NCBI GenBank assembly: GCA_033675545.1
Contig: JAWDGP010001473.1
Span: forward strand, 1,601,001-1,665,000
Direction of reading: 5' to 3'
From: Elysia crispata
Taxonomy: Eukaryota; Mollusca; Gastropoda; Plakobranchidae
DNA: 64,000 bases
The notes beneath the pieces were generated by a model. The model saw only the letters and a program-made list of their open reading frames with translations, did not search any database and was not told where the DNA came from. Position numbers and translations under genes: made by a program. This document shows positions 12,601-54,774 of the stretch, one piece after another. The number at the start of each line of letters is the position of its first letter. The first letter of the stretch is position 1.

Positions 12601-13299
12601 TTGAATTTCAAGTACAATGACTAATTAATTTTGTAAAAATAATTATGTGCTATATATTTTCATTTTAAATTGTAACATCTTCTCAGGAGGAGTTAAAATG
12701 CTACAAAATCTCTCTTATAATTTTAATATACTATGAAACTTTCAAATTCCAAGTGCCTCTAGGGCAATGCATTTTTTTTAATTACATAGATTAGATGATA
12801 TCCTTTGCAAATAAAACATTTATAAACTTTATTCTAAATGTTCTTTGTTTTTCTTTAAAAGATATGATTGCAGTTTATGCAGAGTTGCTAGCCCAACAGT
12901 ATATAATTGAAGCCAAAAAGTGCACAATCACCAACTTATTTTGGAAAATTTCATGCAAAATTCAAGTTTTTACACTCATAAAATACCTGAATGAGACATG
13001 AATGAAGAACCTCCAACTGTGATGTTTCAATCAGATTAGCATAATAAAATCTACTCTATGAAAAATATGTGATCTGGTTTTATCACAACATAAAGAAAAT
13101 GTAACTAGACCTACCTTGGTGCACACGACATCTCATAATGCCTCCTTGCCTCTTTTTATTATTTAAAAATAAAATAAAGAATTTTATCCATTAAATAAAA
13201 TACATAAGATAGACCTTTAGGTTTTTTTGTTTTATTGAACAATTAACATTTTATCTTATGACTGTGAAAAGATCTAAGTTCAAACTGAGAATGCAAACT
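9607..13299 (+). other. Cadherin 3' untranslated and flanking DNA
   Basis: The cadherin 3' untranslated region starts here. Several AATAAA hexamers occur (near 12347, 12809 and 13044), so a poly(A) site cannot be chosen by eye. No coding frame is credible in this stretch. Confidence 0.45.
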
Positions 13300-13900
13300 C
13301 TTAGTTTCCTCAGCGCCTGTGGTGAGCTCTCCTCACACCCTCGGATGTAACATTCTTCCAAGTTAGTCTTTATTACTGTCCATGATATAATAGTTCAAAC
13401 GCCACACAGCCCCCAAAGACTGACACTGAAAGAGAAAGAGTCATCGTTACTGCATAGACGGTCAAATCGTACAACCTGTTCATGACGAAGTCTCAACAGC
13501 AGGGCTGGACATAGCTTGCTGATGCCGCGAGGCAGTGCTTGGGTCTGATGAATGACTGCATAAGGCCAGACTCTGTTTGGCTGGAGGGCGACCGTGTGGA
13601 GGAGGCTTAATCAGTATGACCGGTTGAAATGCAACCTACTGAGATGTGTTCAGTGCGATTGCCAGGGTCTGTAAGAAAAGTTTTGTCCCATGAAGTCAGA
13701 CTGCGTAAGGACCTGAATAAGGTTTACTCCGTGGCTCACAGTCCACATTATTGTTATGGAGTGAGATAGCAGCTCACCTCGGAGTCAAGCTTCACCATTA
13801 TTACATCTGCTTATCATCCTCAGGCAAATGGGATGATCTAACGTTTTTATCGAACTAGGCAGTTCTAAAAGCCGGTTTCTAAATGAAGAATACGTTAAAA
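13300..13900 (+). mobile_element. Ty3/gypsy-type integrase relic
   Basis: At 13739-13800 one frame reads LWSEIAAHLGVKLHHYY. A one-base shift then gives TSAYHPQANGMI, a stop, and RFYRTRQF up to about 13870. Together these match the C-terminal part of the integrase core (LGV-LHHT-AYHPQANG-ERF) of Ty3/gypsy LTR retrotransposons. The preceding 400 bases have raised GC and may be older coding sequence, but I could not align them. The copy is clearly dead: it has frameshifts and stops, and I see no LTRs. Confidence 0.65.
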
Positions 13901-14071
13901 AAAATAAGAAAAAAAAGTTGCATCAGCAAAAGTTTGGATTATACTTCCAAGAATATAAGAGGACTCAATCATCAATGAGAAACTTAAAGGGCTAAGAACT
14001 AATCTAGAATTCAAGATCTCTTACTATGGTGTTTCCTTTGAAAGTGATTGTGCAATTCTGAAATATAGGTC

Positions 14072-14074
<3 letters not shown>

Positions 14075-14118
<44 letters not shown>
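14075..14118. repeat. (TA)n microsatellite
   Basis: About 22 TA units followed by a short GT run. Confidence 0.95.
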
Positions 14119-14126
<8 letters not shown>

Positions 14127-17100
14127 ATGTTGTTTTTTTTATTCTTATTCGAACGCTAGTCTCAACAAAGATAAAAGATCACAGAGAAGAATGATTAGAG
14201 CAATGATTGTGCTTTGTCCAATGCCTCTGTGTTGGTCTAGGTTTTGTTTAGTTTTCACATTTAAAATGGCCATAGAAAAATGCATTGACATCATAACAGG
14301 CATAAAATGTAAAAAGGATTAAGTACCAGCCCCTTTCTTTGACAAAATTTTGGCAACTTGTGCTGTTTTCATTTGCAAATTTCCAAGTAGACAGAAATGT
14401 ACAAACATTTTTTGTTTTGTCTGTAAGGTACTGGGGGTGGATGGGATAAGGTTGGTAGTTTTGCCCATGTTTGATTTTCAAGCTCACTCCACACTAAATG
14501 ATGATAACTTGTTTATAAAGAATGCATAGGGGGAAAATCTGGGAAGGCGGTTGGACAGTGGAGGAAAAAAAAAAGAAACCTAAGACTTCGCTGGTTCGTT
14601 TTCTTAAATAATACTAACAAAGGCAGTCAAAAAGTGTACTACATGTGCAGTAAGCTAAAGGAACTTCTTGTATTAGTAGGAGCAGTAGTTGTAGTAGAAG
14701 TTATCAAGTAGTACTCAAGAGTACATGTAATAAAAGTAGTTGTGTGTTCTTCCAGTTCCACTACTTTTTGTGGGAATCTTCTTTCATCTGTACAATGTAC
14801 TTTAATAGCTTGACTTGAGTTTGTCTTTCACTGATTTTAGGCCAAGAGGATACCTCTGATCTTGGATCGTAAGTGCTTCCATGGTGCTTCAACTGACATT
14901 GTATAAAACTTAATTCTTACATTCTGAAATTGGAAGAAAACGATTTAAACTGTCTCTTATTCTGGAGGTACTCCCAATTCATTTATTGCATGTTCTACTG
15001 TACCAATTTGTACATCATCATGCTTGTGCACTCTAAAATTTTGCCCATGGTTGGTTTGAATCCATTCTGAAGTAACAATCAACAGTGCTTTCAATGCCGT
15101 TGTTTATTTTTAGCTCCTAGAAAAGATTTTATTACACGAAAAACAAACTGCATACTCACTTGTTAAACAGATTTCTCTGTCCAAATGCTCAATATCTGCG
15201 ATACCAATGTACAACAGAAATCTTCCGATTTCCCTTGCGCCAAATTGCATAAGTGAAGGTTAGGCAATTTGGGACGATGCAAGTGAACGTGACATCTTCT
15301 TTTCATTTCCTCATTGGAACTGATGTATTCTATGCTGAAAAATGTCTCTGATAAACAGCAAAGTACCTCCAAGGCCAACCCATAAATCATTTCAAGATCT
15401 TATACAAAAAAGACATACATGTACATACCGGTATCTAGAAAGGACTTCAGGTAGTCAGAAAGGAGCAGGTCTTTTCTTTCCCAATAATTATGATCTGATG
15501 ACGGCAAAATATTAATTGTTTTAAAAATGTGAACAGATCTGTTAAGCATTGATGGTACGCAGCTTGAAGCTTTTCAAAATTTAATATCCACTCATCACAG
15601 GAAATAACAGATGATGGAGTAAACGTTTGCCTTTCGTTTCCAGTATAAAAAAAATCTAATGACTTACCGAAATCTTAGAGTCATTAGAAAATCAGAAGAA
15701 AGCTGATGGTTTTTCCACTTTGACGAAAATACATAAATTGCTAGTGTCGGAAGTGTGAACACCTTTATTCATTAAGTTTGTGGGGAAGCAAAGTTGAAAC
15801 AGGTGAGTTTTATTTTTTTTAAGAGAAAGGATTCTTGGAAGAGGAATGTTTTATCAAAAAGAAAGTGCGCGTGAATGGTGAGAAGTGATTGGCAAGTTTC
15901 TAATAGTAATAAGAATAAAGGTATGAAGACCGAAGTATGAATAATTATAATATCAGAAAAAAGGACCAGGGTGTGGAGAAAATCGTCGTAATGTTTTACA
16001 GGCAGCACTATCCAATTCTATAAGTTCAAAGAAGATTGCGTAACTTTTTGGAACCACGCAGATTGGAATCAGAAGAATGTGAATGCTCTGTTATTGACCA
16101 GACATAAAAGTAATACAAATTCTGAAAACTGTAAAAAAAAAAAAATAAAACAAAAGAGGACAATATTATTTGCATGTTGACAGTGAGAGGGTGTGGGTTA
16201 AGTCAGATAGTCTAATTTCCAGCTGGCTAGAAGGACAACACAAATGGTCTGGTTGCATTTGATGTGCTTGCCTCTCCACAAAAGAAGTTTCAAAATTGAA
16301 ACCAAGGACCAAGAACATATTGCTGACTAAATGCAGCTTAATAATTTTAACTTTAATTAGCAAGGTGCCTAGAATCTGCTTGCAATTCTGCCTCAGCACA
16401 GGGTTGAAATTCTTCTTCTAGCCTTATGTTTGTTCCTCAGGTACAGTCACCGTGTCATTTTTTTTTCTGAGCTCCCCAGGGATAGCATTAGTAACATCAA
16501 GTTTAGCAACCAGGAAATGATTAACGCATTTGACTGGGATAAATGTCTCATCGCATGACTACATGATATAGAGTATCAAAAGTACAATCGCAGGGAATGT
16601 GAGTCAAAGGAAAACTTGATGATACATGTATTAACAATTGATGTGGAGGTCGAGATATATATATACATGTATCTTCAAACATATAATATATATATATATT
16701 TTTGGCAAGAGGCAAATTGATGACTCTACTACATATACACTGTATCTTTACCTGTTGGCTGATGGACAACATAGCAACCATCATAATTTATATTGCTGAA
16801 GGTTGTCATTTGGTACAATGGATGCAATGCACAAAACAGGTGCGCTGCTATGTCAGCGTTGTCACAATGGGCTAACTTTGTGTTATCAGAATACCACTCA
16901 TATTAATTATTTTGGAAAAGGGTACTAACAATAACAGTCACAAATGTCTGTGGATTGCATGCATTCCAAAACTTAAATTTTGAACACGGAAGAACACCAA
17001 TTTGGAAGTTCCTGAACACTACTGTATAAATCCAAGCCATCATCAATACAAGTTTAGTTTCATATTCATCAAGAACAATTTGTACTGGCACAAGGCGCAA

Positions 17101-19266
17101 CTAGGAATGTATTTTTTTTCTCCGGCATATGAAAATTATCACGTAATGGTACTATCAAGTGTAAGTGTATACTATCAAGGTGTAAGTGATTCAGGAACCT
17201 TGACATCGACAAAGAAGACGACCATTTGCCAATGTGTAAGCAGCCTCTGCTAAGGTCTTGCACTATACAGCGCTTTGCTGCATATGTTCACTTTACTGAA
17301 TTGCGAAAAATAGCATTTTCTAATTTTTCTATTTTCATTCATGTAATGTGCGTCTTAAATGTCTTGATATATACTTTTAATGTTACTTCCTTGTTCATTT
17401 TGTATTTGTTCTTCTCCCATCAACTTCTTCTTCCCAACCCTTTCCCACATCCACTGTTATTTATGGGTGTTTTTCTTCTTTTTTTTTTTTTTTTTTCAAT
17501 TAATATTGTCTACTTGATTTCATTTGTATCCTGAAATCTGTCCTAAAATTTTGAACTTATGCTATATGAACTATATAAGTTGAATGTGTCAATTGGTAAT
17601 TTTATGTACTGATGGCTTTGCTTTTGATTGCCTATTTCATTAATTGATGAAAGGATCGAATAATAGCATCACAAAAGGAGCCTACAAAATTAACCATTTT
17701 TCTCAAAGAATTTGATCAGAAAGCAACTCTAGATGAAAGATAGATCTTTATAGATAACACATTAACAGTAGATCAGATTGAAATAATTCAAATTCCTCAT
17801 TGAGATAATTTAGTAGAGAAAAAGTGTGTGCATTTGCAGATGAGTTGTGAAGTACATGTATGTATTACGATGCTATTTTCGAAAACATTTGAATCCAGTA
17901 TTAATGTCAACTGCTAGTACTACTTCTGTTTTTTAATTCTTTTACTCTTTTATACAATGACTACCGTTTCTTAAAATCTTAAAAACTTCTGATGATAATG
18001 CCGTTGCTTGTTGCTAATACTGCTTTCACAATAGTGATAAACTAATATTATTCAAGAATTATGCAGGTTTCTGTGAATTTGAATGGATGATATTCTTCCA
18101 AAATGCAAAAGTGACTTTTAGATATTTCAGTAATTCTTTATGCCCAAGTGCCTTCTCTTCAAATTACCAGTATATCTTTTTTATTGCACTAATTTTTTTA
18201 AATAACCACTTGGGAGCACTTATTTTGTATTGCCCATTTAAGTTTGCACTGGATTGAACAACTGAAAAGTTAGGCAGCTTTTGTTTTTTGTTTTTTTCTT
18301 TCGCACTTTCTTTTAAATTTAGTAAAAATCAGTTATGCAAAAAGAGCATGCGCAAGACAAGATATGGTTTCCACTAGTTTTTTTTTTTTAGTTTTTTTTC
18401 AACTCTCTCTCTAAAATAGTTTGAGGTCTGGATCTTTACATTTAATAGTTGATCAAGTTGTTTGCCATTATTACAAGAGTGAATCAAAACTTAAAATTCT
18501 TGACAAATACTATCTAGCATTGGGTACCTCTCACATCTAGGTCTAATTGGAACAGTATTTTCAGGGCAATGCTCTAGCAAAACTATCTGACCATTTCCAG
18601 GACAACCTGTTTGAGACTGATGTATTGTTGGTTTTCACTGTTATTTTAACAAGGCAATGAATTATCGGTGCAAAATAGAGATGGATTATTAGTTTACTCC
18701 ATAAAAGAGACTTAAAGAATATCTACTAAAGTAGGATGTCTATTGTAAACCAGATACACAAAGAAGCTATAAAAGCTCTGTCTGAGTATGGAAATAGGAG
18801 AGAATCAGAGTGTTTGAGGTATGTGTACCAACACCAGGTATTTGCATTTAACAGTAATAACACTATAATTTTATCAAATTCACACTAAAACATATTCAGA
18901 TACACAGGAGCATAGTTTGTTCTTGGTTTGGATATTTAGGTCCATTTCAAAAATACTCTCTTCCCACCCCCGGAAAAAAAAATAAAAAGCTCTTAGCATA
19001 CCGGTACCAAAAAAAATTAAATGCAGAGCAAAATCTTAGGCATGTATTCTTGCAATTTGCTTCATCAACAAAACACTTTTTTTTCTCAAGCTGTCTGTTC
19101 TACTCATACTAAAAAAAATTTGACTCCTCAGGAGCATTCGATTTTTCTGACAAGGGATTTGTTGAATAGCACCTAGAAAGATCAGTTGAAAGAACATCAA
19201 ACATGAATAAACAATTAAAAATACTCAAAACAGTTCATTTTTCTAATTTTGTGTTTTTTTTAGAAG
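14119..19266. other. Intergenic DNA between convergent genes
   Basis: I found no gene supported by family resemblance. A 28-bp exon-like segment at 14841-14868 has good splice sites but no partner. The other open frames are short and of low complexity. Confidence 0.45.
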
Positions 19267-19272
19267 TTTATT
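19267..19272 (-). other. Candidate poly(A) signal of hnRNP K
   Basis: The minus strand reads AATAAA about 430 bases after the TAA of the last coding exon. Other hexamers occur further on, so this is only the nearest candidate. Confidence 0.3.
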
Positions 19273-19698
19273 GACTGAAAATCAGGGGACTGAAGCCTGT
19301 ACTGTTGAACCTCAGTCACGATAAACAAAAAAAAACCAGCCAAGTTTATGTGCAAAATTTTTTACATCAATATAAAAACAAAATTTGAACTTGAAATTTA
19401 TATATTTTTTTTTAATTTTTTTTTTCCATGGGGGGGGGGGGTGAAAAAGTAAATCAAAGAGAGAGAATGAGCAAGAGGCTAAGATCCAGATAAATGCTCT
19501 GAATGTTCTGAATTTCATTTAATACAAAATTAGTGAAAGCAGAATCAAAATGAGGTATTTGTCAGAAACATGGGATGGAAATATAAGGAAAGAAATAGGG
19601 ACCTAACTTTGGGAACATATGGAAAAAAAAAACATGTTAACCAAAAACAGTGTGTCAACTTTTCTCTGCAACAATGTGGTCTGCTGCCAAATGCCACT

Positions 19699-47564
<27,866 letters not shown>

Positions 47565-47680
47565 CTGGAAAGACAGAAACAAGGGAGAAAAAAAAGAAGA
47601 TAAGTCATTAGCTTAGCAGCAATATTACGCCTAAAATATGAAAGTGGGAGAGGGAGGGAAAAGAAGGAAGAGAAGAGAAA

Positions 47681-47682
<2 letters not shown>

Positions 47683-47741
<59 letters not shown>
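47683..47741. repeat. (GA)29 array
   Basis: A GA run about 120 bases upstream (in gene sense) of the start-codon exon. It reads as CU in the transcript. Confidence 0.97.
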
Positions 47742-47750
<9 letters not shown>

Positions 47751-49126
47751 GAGCGAGAGACAGAGAGAAATAATAGATTTATTCTTAAATGACTGCATTA
47801 ATATCCACACAGAAAATGCAAAATGCATAGCTTCGACGAAAACTTAACTAAACCTAAAGAATCATCATTTCCCTTGTTCACTTTTGTCTAAAAATTTTGT
47901 TCAAATGCGATACTGCTTGTTTTTTCTCTTGTTCTCCGTCAAAATTAAACTACGGAGTAACTCACAAAGTATCGATAAGAAGCAATAATACAGCCGACAA
48001 TGATTCTCTAATATATGACAGCACATTTGGAGAAGGGTAAGGAATGAAACCTAGGAAAACACAAGAACTGTAGAGAAAGAAACGAGCAAGTTCGGGAGGA
48101 GATGAGTGGGAGAAGGCATAGAAGTTAATAAAGTGGAGGAAAAAAGGAGGCTGGCTAGGTGAGCCAGTTAAAGAGAGACGACAGATATGAGAGCAAAATC
48201 GATAATGCTTGTGTCAGGTATCGAATGGGCAACAAAAGCCCTGTGGTTCTGCAGTGTACACATGTGGGGGAAAAAAAGCAAACACAGTTACATTTAATTT
48301 TAATGGAACCCCAATAGTCAGATGCTGATACCCAAGGGCGTGTCGCCACTTGCTCTATTGACAACCGCGTTTCCACGAGATCCAGAGTGGATCTAATACG
48401 TGTAATAGTTCAGTAAAGAGAGGCATTGTGCTTGGCGCCAGTCGAAAATGAAACTCTACAACTCCAATGCTATTTCAGGACCCGACAAAGTTCACCTCGT
48501 CGACCCTTTGGATTGCTAGAGAAGCTTATCAATCGAAAGCAAGCTGGTACCTCCGATACATAGCAAGTTACTCCACCGTTCTTGAACTGCTTCAGCCTCT
48601 TCTCTTTTTTTATAGCTTTCAGATGGCTCAATATCTTAAGACACAGAACCTCACTATAATTTCCAGCAAAGTTCATGGATATAAGACATTTCCTACAAAT
48701 CATGAGAGAAAGGGACTGATTGTGTACGCAATAGAACAAAAATATGGATAAGATATATTACATGACTACCAGTCTCAAGATTCAACGGGAAGTAAAAAGA
48801 ACAAATAATTTTGCTCGGAAGGACAGAACTCAAATGTCCGTGAGCTGATACGAGTGTGATGGAAATCCTATCAAACACATTTACTACGCATACAAGATGG
48901 AAATCCTACCGTTACGGGATCGGTGATGTGTAACTAGAAATAGAGAGGTCCACTTTAATCCTTGCCTGAAATATTGATGAAAGCACAGGTGAACATGTAC
49001 ATTTCAGCGGGTTTGTGACATGAGCCATGATACCGTTTAATTATTCGATGGCGAGTTTTTTTCCTCATTGTTTAAGATATGGCGCTGTTATCGCACTTTT
49101 CATCTGACCGACTTGACATCGACATT

Positions 49127-49130
<4 letters not shown>

Positions 49131-49180
<50 letters not shown>
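49131..49180. repeat. (GA)25 array
   Basis: A perfect GA run; CU in hnRNP K sense. Confidence 0.97.
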
Positions 49181-49181
<1 letters not shown>

Positions 49182-49540
49182 GCGTTATTTAATGCCATGA
49201 AGTACTTTACGCAAAAGTCTTTCACATAAAAGGCTTATGACACGAACTTGGAGAAAAGTACATATAGTTTTGCTTATTCTAGAAGAAGACACATCATACA
49301 TTTGAAAGTTAACAGATCCAGGATGCGTGAACGCGGTATAACTAATCAAGACTCTCTTGCATTATTTCGCATCTTTTTTTTTTTCTTTTCTTTATTCAAG
49401 TGGGTTAATCAAGCTTTTAAATAGTACCGTTTCAGTCTGTCGTAATTTACGGTCGACTTGAGGCGATATATATATACATATTAAAGAAAAAAATCGGAAA
49501 CGATCAAACTCAAATCTACATCAGCGAATAACGCTACAAG

Positions 49541-49592
49541 CTTGCGATTGGACTGCAGGCTTAGCGCTTCCTATGTGAGGGGCGGGGACGGG
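49541..49592 (-). promoter_or_regulatory. GC-box and inverted CCAAT cluster
   Basis: GGGGCGGGGACGG, a GC box, lies about 35 bases from GCGATTGG, an inverted CCAAT, with an ETS-like AGGAAG (minus strand) between them. It is a possible alternative hnRNP K promoter, but I did not find a matching first-exon donor. Confidence 0.25.
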
Positions 49593-52500
49593 AGAATCAT
49601 ACTGGTGACACGTTTCGCTGCGTGGACAGGGAATCAACGCCAGCTTAGTCTGGGGAGAGGAAAACCAGAACGAGGCACGACCACAGCTTGGGTGTGGCAC
49701 TCGATCGTTGATTCGCCTCTGTATAGACAGGCTGGAGCCATGCTCATCATTCTTCTGAAGTCCAGAATTCTTTCTTATAGTATGTGTGTCCATGCGACGG
49801 AGTCAAACTGGGTATACTATTATCCACACCCAATTGCAAGGGAGTGAATAATGTTCGCCAATGCAAAATACAATTATACTTTAATTATCGCAAACGCGGT
49901 AAAACAACAAAAGCTTTGTGTAACACCGCATTGACTAACAATCGTTTATATTTTTTTTCATAAAAACTAAACGTGTTACGACAAATAAGAAACGAGGAGA
50001 AAAAGGCAAATGAATGTGTGCGGATTCCCACACACACAGTCACGGCAATCATGTTAATGTATTTTTGTTTTCAATATCGGTATTTCAGTTATTTATTTTG
50101 GACTACAATTTATAAATTTAAGCCAAAACAACGAAATACTGATTATAAAACCAAACAGGCTTCCTGTTAAATGACCTGTTTCAGGCAGAGGATCACATAT
50201 GTTAGTTGTTACAAAAGAATCTTGTGACAAGGGATCATTGATTGCAACCAACTACGACCAACGGGAAAGTCTGTTGTTTAGAAAATACTAGATGGCGTAT
50301 TGACGCGCCGAAGTTCTTGGACGCCTTGAAGCACGAGGAGAACTGAGAAACGTTTGGAAACTGGCTTCAAAGCCAGATGAATTATCGATGGAGAGCAGCC
50401 TGCAGGCATCTTCGAAATCCGTTTTCCCCACCACCTGCTCCCTTTCTTTTCTATGCATAGAAGTAAAGAATACCTTATAAAAAAAATCAATTCTCTCAAC
50501 CACTACCCTCAAACACACTCAAAAAACGTTTTAACTTTGAGGCCTCATTGGTTCACCTAAGATATTAAAAATACAGATGGAGCCTTTATACCCAGAGTAA
50601 CACAGTGGCCAATCAATGGAAAACCCAACGTTTTGCATCGAACAGGGAGGGATGTCTTTGTCCGCGGTCTTACAATTATTGAGCGATAATGCGCCAGTCA
50701 GGACTATACGCCCTCACACAAAAGGGCAAAGGTTGGGTGATAATGAAAAGATCGATTCACGGTTATGCGTTAAGGAAAAGCAGTGTCTGACGATGCGGGG
50801 GGGGGGGGGAGAAAGGAATACAAACCCTCATCCAAGATGCTTGACAAGATTCGCAAGATCTGGAGCACAACTGCTTATTTTATTTGGGCATGACAAGATG
50901 GAAAGAGTCAAAATTTTTTTCGGCAGAAGGTGTGGAACGCATAACGTTATATTTTAATGATTATTTTTTACACAGGATTTGATGACATTAATATGACGGC
51001 TTTGGGTGCACCGCAAATCATGAAATGTTACTGATAAGAAATAGAAAATAGCAAAGTGACTTGTTTAAATTTTAAGTTGTGCTTAGTGCACAAAATAAAG
51101 CTTTTCCTCTCTTAATGTCTTGTTTGTGCCTTTATTCCGCTCGCGTTGACTTTATTTCAGATTTAAAATTTTCACAAAGTACATGTATGTCCATTTAAAA
51201 ATGACCAGGTCGATCGTAATGCACTTTTTCAACTTAGTCTTAGGAGAGGACTATGTAGCTGCCCCTCACAGATTCACGTGACATGAATTCAGGCTGATAT
51301 ATTGAACAGATCACGAAAACAGAGCAATAGATAAAAATAACCGCAAAGCAAGCGAACTGAATTTTTATGTGTGCAGTTGCATGTAGGTGTAGAAAATCTT
51401 GTCAGGTTATCCCTATTATTTTCATAGGTTTACTGGTTTTTCACTGTAAAATACAGTATACTCTCAGCATTTAATCCTTTGATCAAGAGAAGCACTTCAT
51501 TTCATGAAAAAAATGCTATAATAAGCCTATACATAGGATGTGAATTAATTTTTGTCAGTAGGCAACGATTGACATGCTGTATAAATTAATCATTTTCATC
51601 CATACCCTCTTCTCTCTCTCTCTTTTTTTTTTTTTTAATTAACGCCCTAGGCTTGGAAGCAAAGATCAATGCAAACCGAGAGAAGGAAGTAGAGCAAAGT
51701 ATGTTTGAGATGTTTCTAGCAAAGTTGGTGTCAATTTTTACACTTTGTCCACGTTTGTTTATTTCAGTTTTGACCTCAAAACAAATGACCAACTTGGGGA
51801 GGGGGGGAATGAACAAATTGGTTTATTAGAAACATTCAAAACCAAGAACAATAGCATGGACACTTAGTTAACTGATCTTTTTTTGGACGCATAATGAGCA
51901 GTAAATAGTATTGCTAAAAACCACAACATGAAAATACTTTTTTTTTTTGTTAGCAAATGAGAGAAAGAATCATAACAGGCCCATATATTTATAACATTTT
52001 CATTCAATTGGTTTAATTTTATTACAATTGTCTAATGGCATGCACGTTGATCATTATGCAGACATAGTCTTAACTATAAATTGGTTATTTGCACTTTAAT
52101 GCACCTTATTTTGACAAATTCTTTGACAAGCTAATGAGCCAAACTAGTCTCAGATGTGATTTTTTTTTTTTTTTGGTAAAAATGACATACATGTATTTTT
52201 TGTTAACCATTGACCATTTCATTTTGGTTTTCTTCATTTAAAAGCAGCTTGTTGTTGTGTTTTAAATTGCATTTCATGCAAGCTTTAAGAATTTGGGATT
52301 AAAATGACATAGAAATATAAGATCTAGTACTAGTTTAAAATGACCGGTTTGCGACAGGTGCATTCAAGAGACTTTCCCTGCAGACCTGCAATCAGGACAC
52401 AGGCATAATCAGAAAACTTTCTGGTGTCTATATCCCCTTTACCATCACATAGAATATTCCTTATAGATTTATACACTATTTTGACACACACAGAATGCAC

Positions 52501-54774
52501 TTATTCACAAAGAGTCAACAAAATATATTTATGGCTTAGGAATTTGCATGAAAAATGCAATCATCTCCTTTCCTTTCCGTTTTTCATTATGTCTTTTGAT
52601 TTCATTGTACAAAACCAGCATTATTCTTCTAGATCTACTCCCTCACTACCACCTTTAAAACTTTTTTTCCCCCAAAAGTAGATCTACCTCTGTAACCTCT
52701 ACCCCAAATTCATTCTGAAAAAAAAAATACCTTTATCTTTCTTACATCATTTTTGTCACACCTTTCTGCTGTGTACACAAGACTATAAGTGTCAAACCTT
52801 TCATTATGAATAATCTTCAAAACTCGTTTATACAACAAGTCATTATTATTTGGAGTCAAATTATTGACAGGTAATTTTCAAAAGCCTATAATCCCTAGAT
52901 TCTACCATGGTGGTGACCTCAGCATTAAGCGCCTGTTCTGTATTCACTTAAAGAGCTTAGAATTTTCTAGGATCTAGGCAATGAACTCACTTATCGATAG
53001 TGTAGGGCTTGAACACAAAAAAGTACCCGGTGGATATGTGGGGTGGCTCTTTAACCCTACATCCACCAACGCTCTCCAAGAGGAGGGAGAAGACAAATAA
53101 TTATATGGGACCAAATAGGCACAATCCATGGACAGCTAGATACTGGTGATCGTTTTGCTGGTGAAAGCAGATGCAGATGACAGTAGGTATGTTATGAAAG
53201 TGCTGGCGTCAAAAGGAGTGAGAATCTAGTAAAGGTGATAGAAGGATGACATTGCTGGAGAGAGCAGGAAAATTTGGATGGTGATGTTGAGAAAAACAAA
53301 GTGATGCTGATGGAACAGTTATGACATATTTATTTAAGTGGAAACTGATAATGATGATGTTGGCAAGAGCAGAAAAATTGTCATCATGACAAATGGCTCA
53401 TAAAAAAGGAAAAGGCTTTAAAGTAGACAATTAGGGAGTAAACAATTATAAAAAAAAGTTGGTATCGGTGCCACCGAGGAGCAGGAAATAATGCTATAGC
53501 TTCTGCTTGACTTAGCGTAAGAATGAATGGAACTTGAATGTAGAAAACTGGTGACTGTGATTGTATTGCTGAGCAGCAAACCTGTTGAGGTTGCAAAAAG
53601 AACTCTTTTTGCACCAAACTGGAAGAGACAGGGCCAAAGCTAAAATATATAACATTTAGATGTGTTCAGTTTGAGAGTTAAGCAATACTGTTGTATGGGC
53701 AGATGAATTTTAAGATACAACGCATGCCCATACAAACTCAAAGTAAAGACTAATTTTGCCAGGTCATAAATGACATGGTTTTGAAGGAAAGTCATTAATC
53801 TTTATGACCAGATTCTGCTGGAGAAGAAAAAATCTAATATTTTTAAGCTCATATTACCTTTTCCTTGCTAACATGGGACTAGTGAATTCTCTAGTGGGCC
53901 ACAGCCGCAGCTATGATATTTATGCTCAATATGCAGCTTCTTTATGTCCTTTGATTTACATGTGATAGTACAGTTCACAAGCCCATATTGGATGTATATC
54001 AATGATTGTTTTGTGAACTTGCAGTATGGTAATTTTTGGTATCCAGCTCTAATAATCTCCAATTTCAAGCCAGCTATTGTTAAATTTGAAGGTTTTCTTT
54101 TCAGGCAATTCAAACTTCCAAGGATTTGTAGAAGTATTAGCACTGCAGAGATGCCGTGTAAATCGAATTCTCACCAAGGCAACGCCTCTATTATCCCATG
54201 AAATCAAGAACAGCTATGTATTTTTTCCTCCAAGTTACATGTTCCTAGCACTGAATTTTTGCTGCAGCAGATTGCCCCTTTATCTGCTTATAATAAAACA
54301 GGAGTCCCAACCCATACTAGAACTACAACTAGTGCTTTTTTTCTTTAATACTTTTAATTTCATCTTGAATACCCTATAGTAAATGACTAAGGATGCAGTT
54401 TTTCTGGCTTGCTCCTTTTTCTTAACTCGTTCAGGTGGAACCAGGCCACTAACCTTGAAGTTACAATGGGGGCTTACTGTTTATAAAAGAAAAAAAATTA
54501 GGGCTTGGCACTGCAATTTGAGTGATTTATAATTATAGCACAATTTTGAGAACAATTGTTTTTTTTATTTGTCATCAGTGCAGTGCTCATAAACCCTAAT
54601 AATATATAATATAGTTATATAAAGCCTGAGCTTTAAAATTTTATGAACTCAATTGATCTTTTTGCCAACTATTTGTTTATGATCAATTTTACTATGTTTT
54701 GCTTCACATATTCTCTTCTTGAATGAAATAAAAATAATATTAAAAGCCATTAATATCACCTTTGTGTCTCTGAG

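Larger units (their letters stand above)
47565..54774 (-). other. Putative long first intron of hnRNP K, proximal part
   Basis: I see no coding exon. Open frames here have no family match. Composition is more CpG-rich at 49.5-49.7 kb. The intron assignment depends on the 61.7 kb first exon being correct. Confidence 0.4.

Noticed and set aside
49521..49847. Overlapping 90- and 101-codon frames on both strands
   Set aside because: They lie in a CpG-richer island without domain, splice or codon support. Open frames on both strands are expected in GC-richer DNA.
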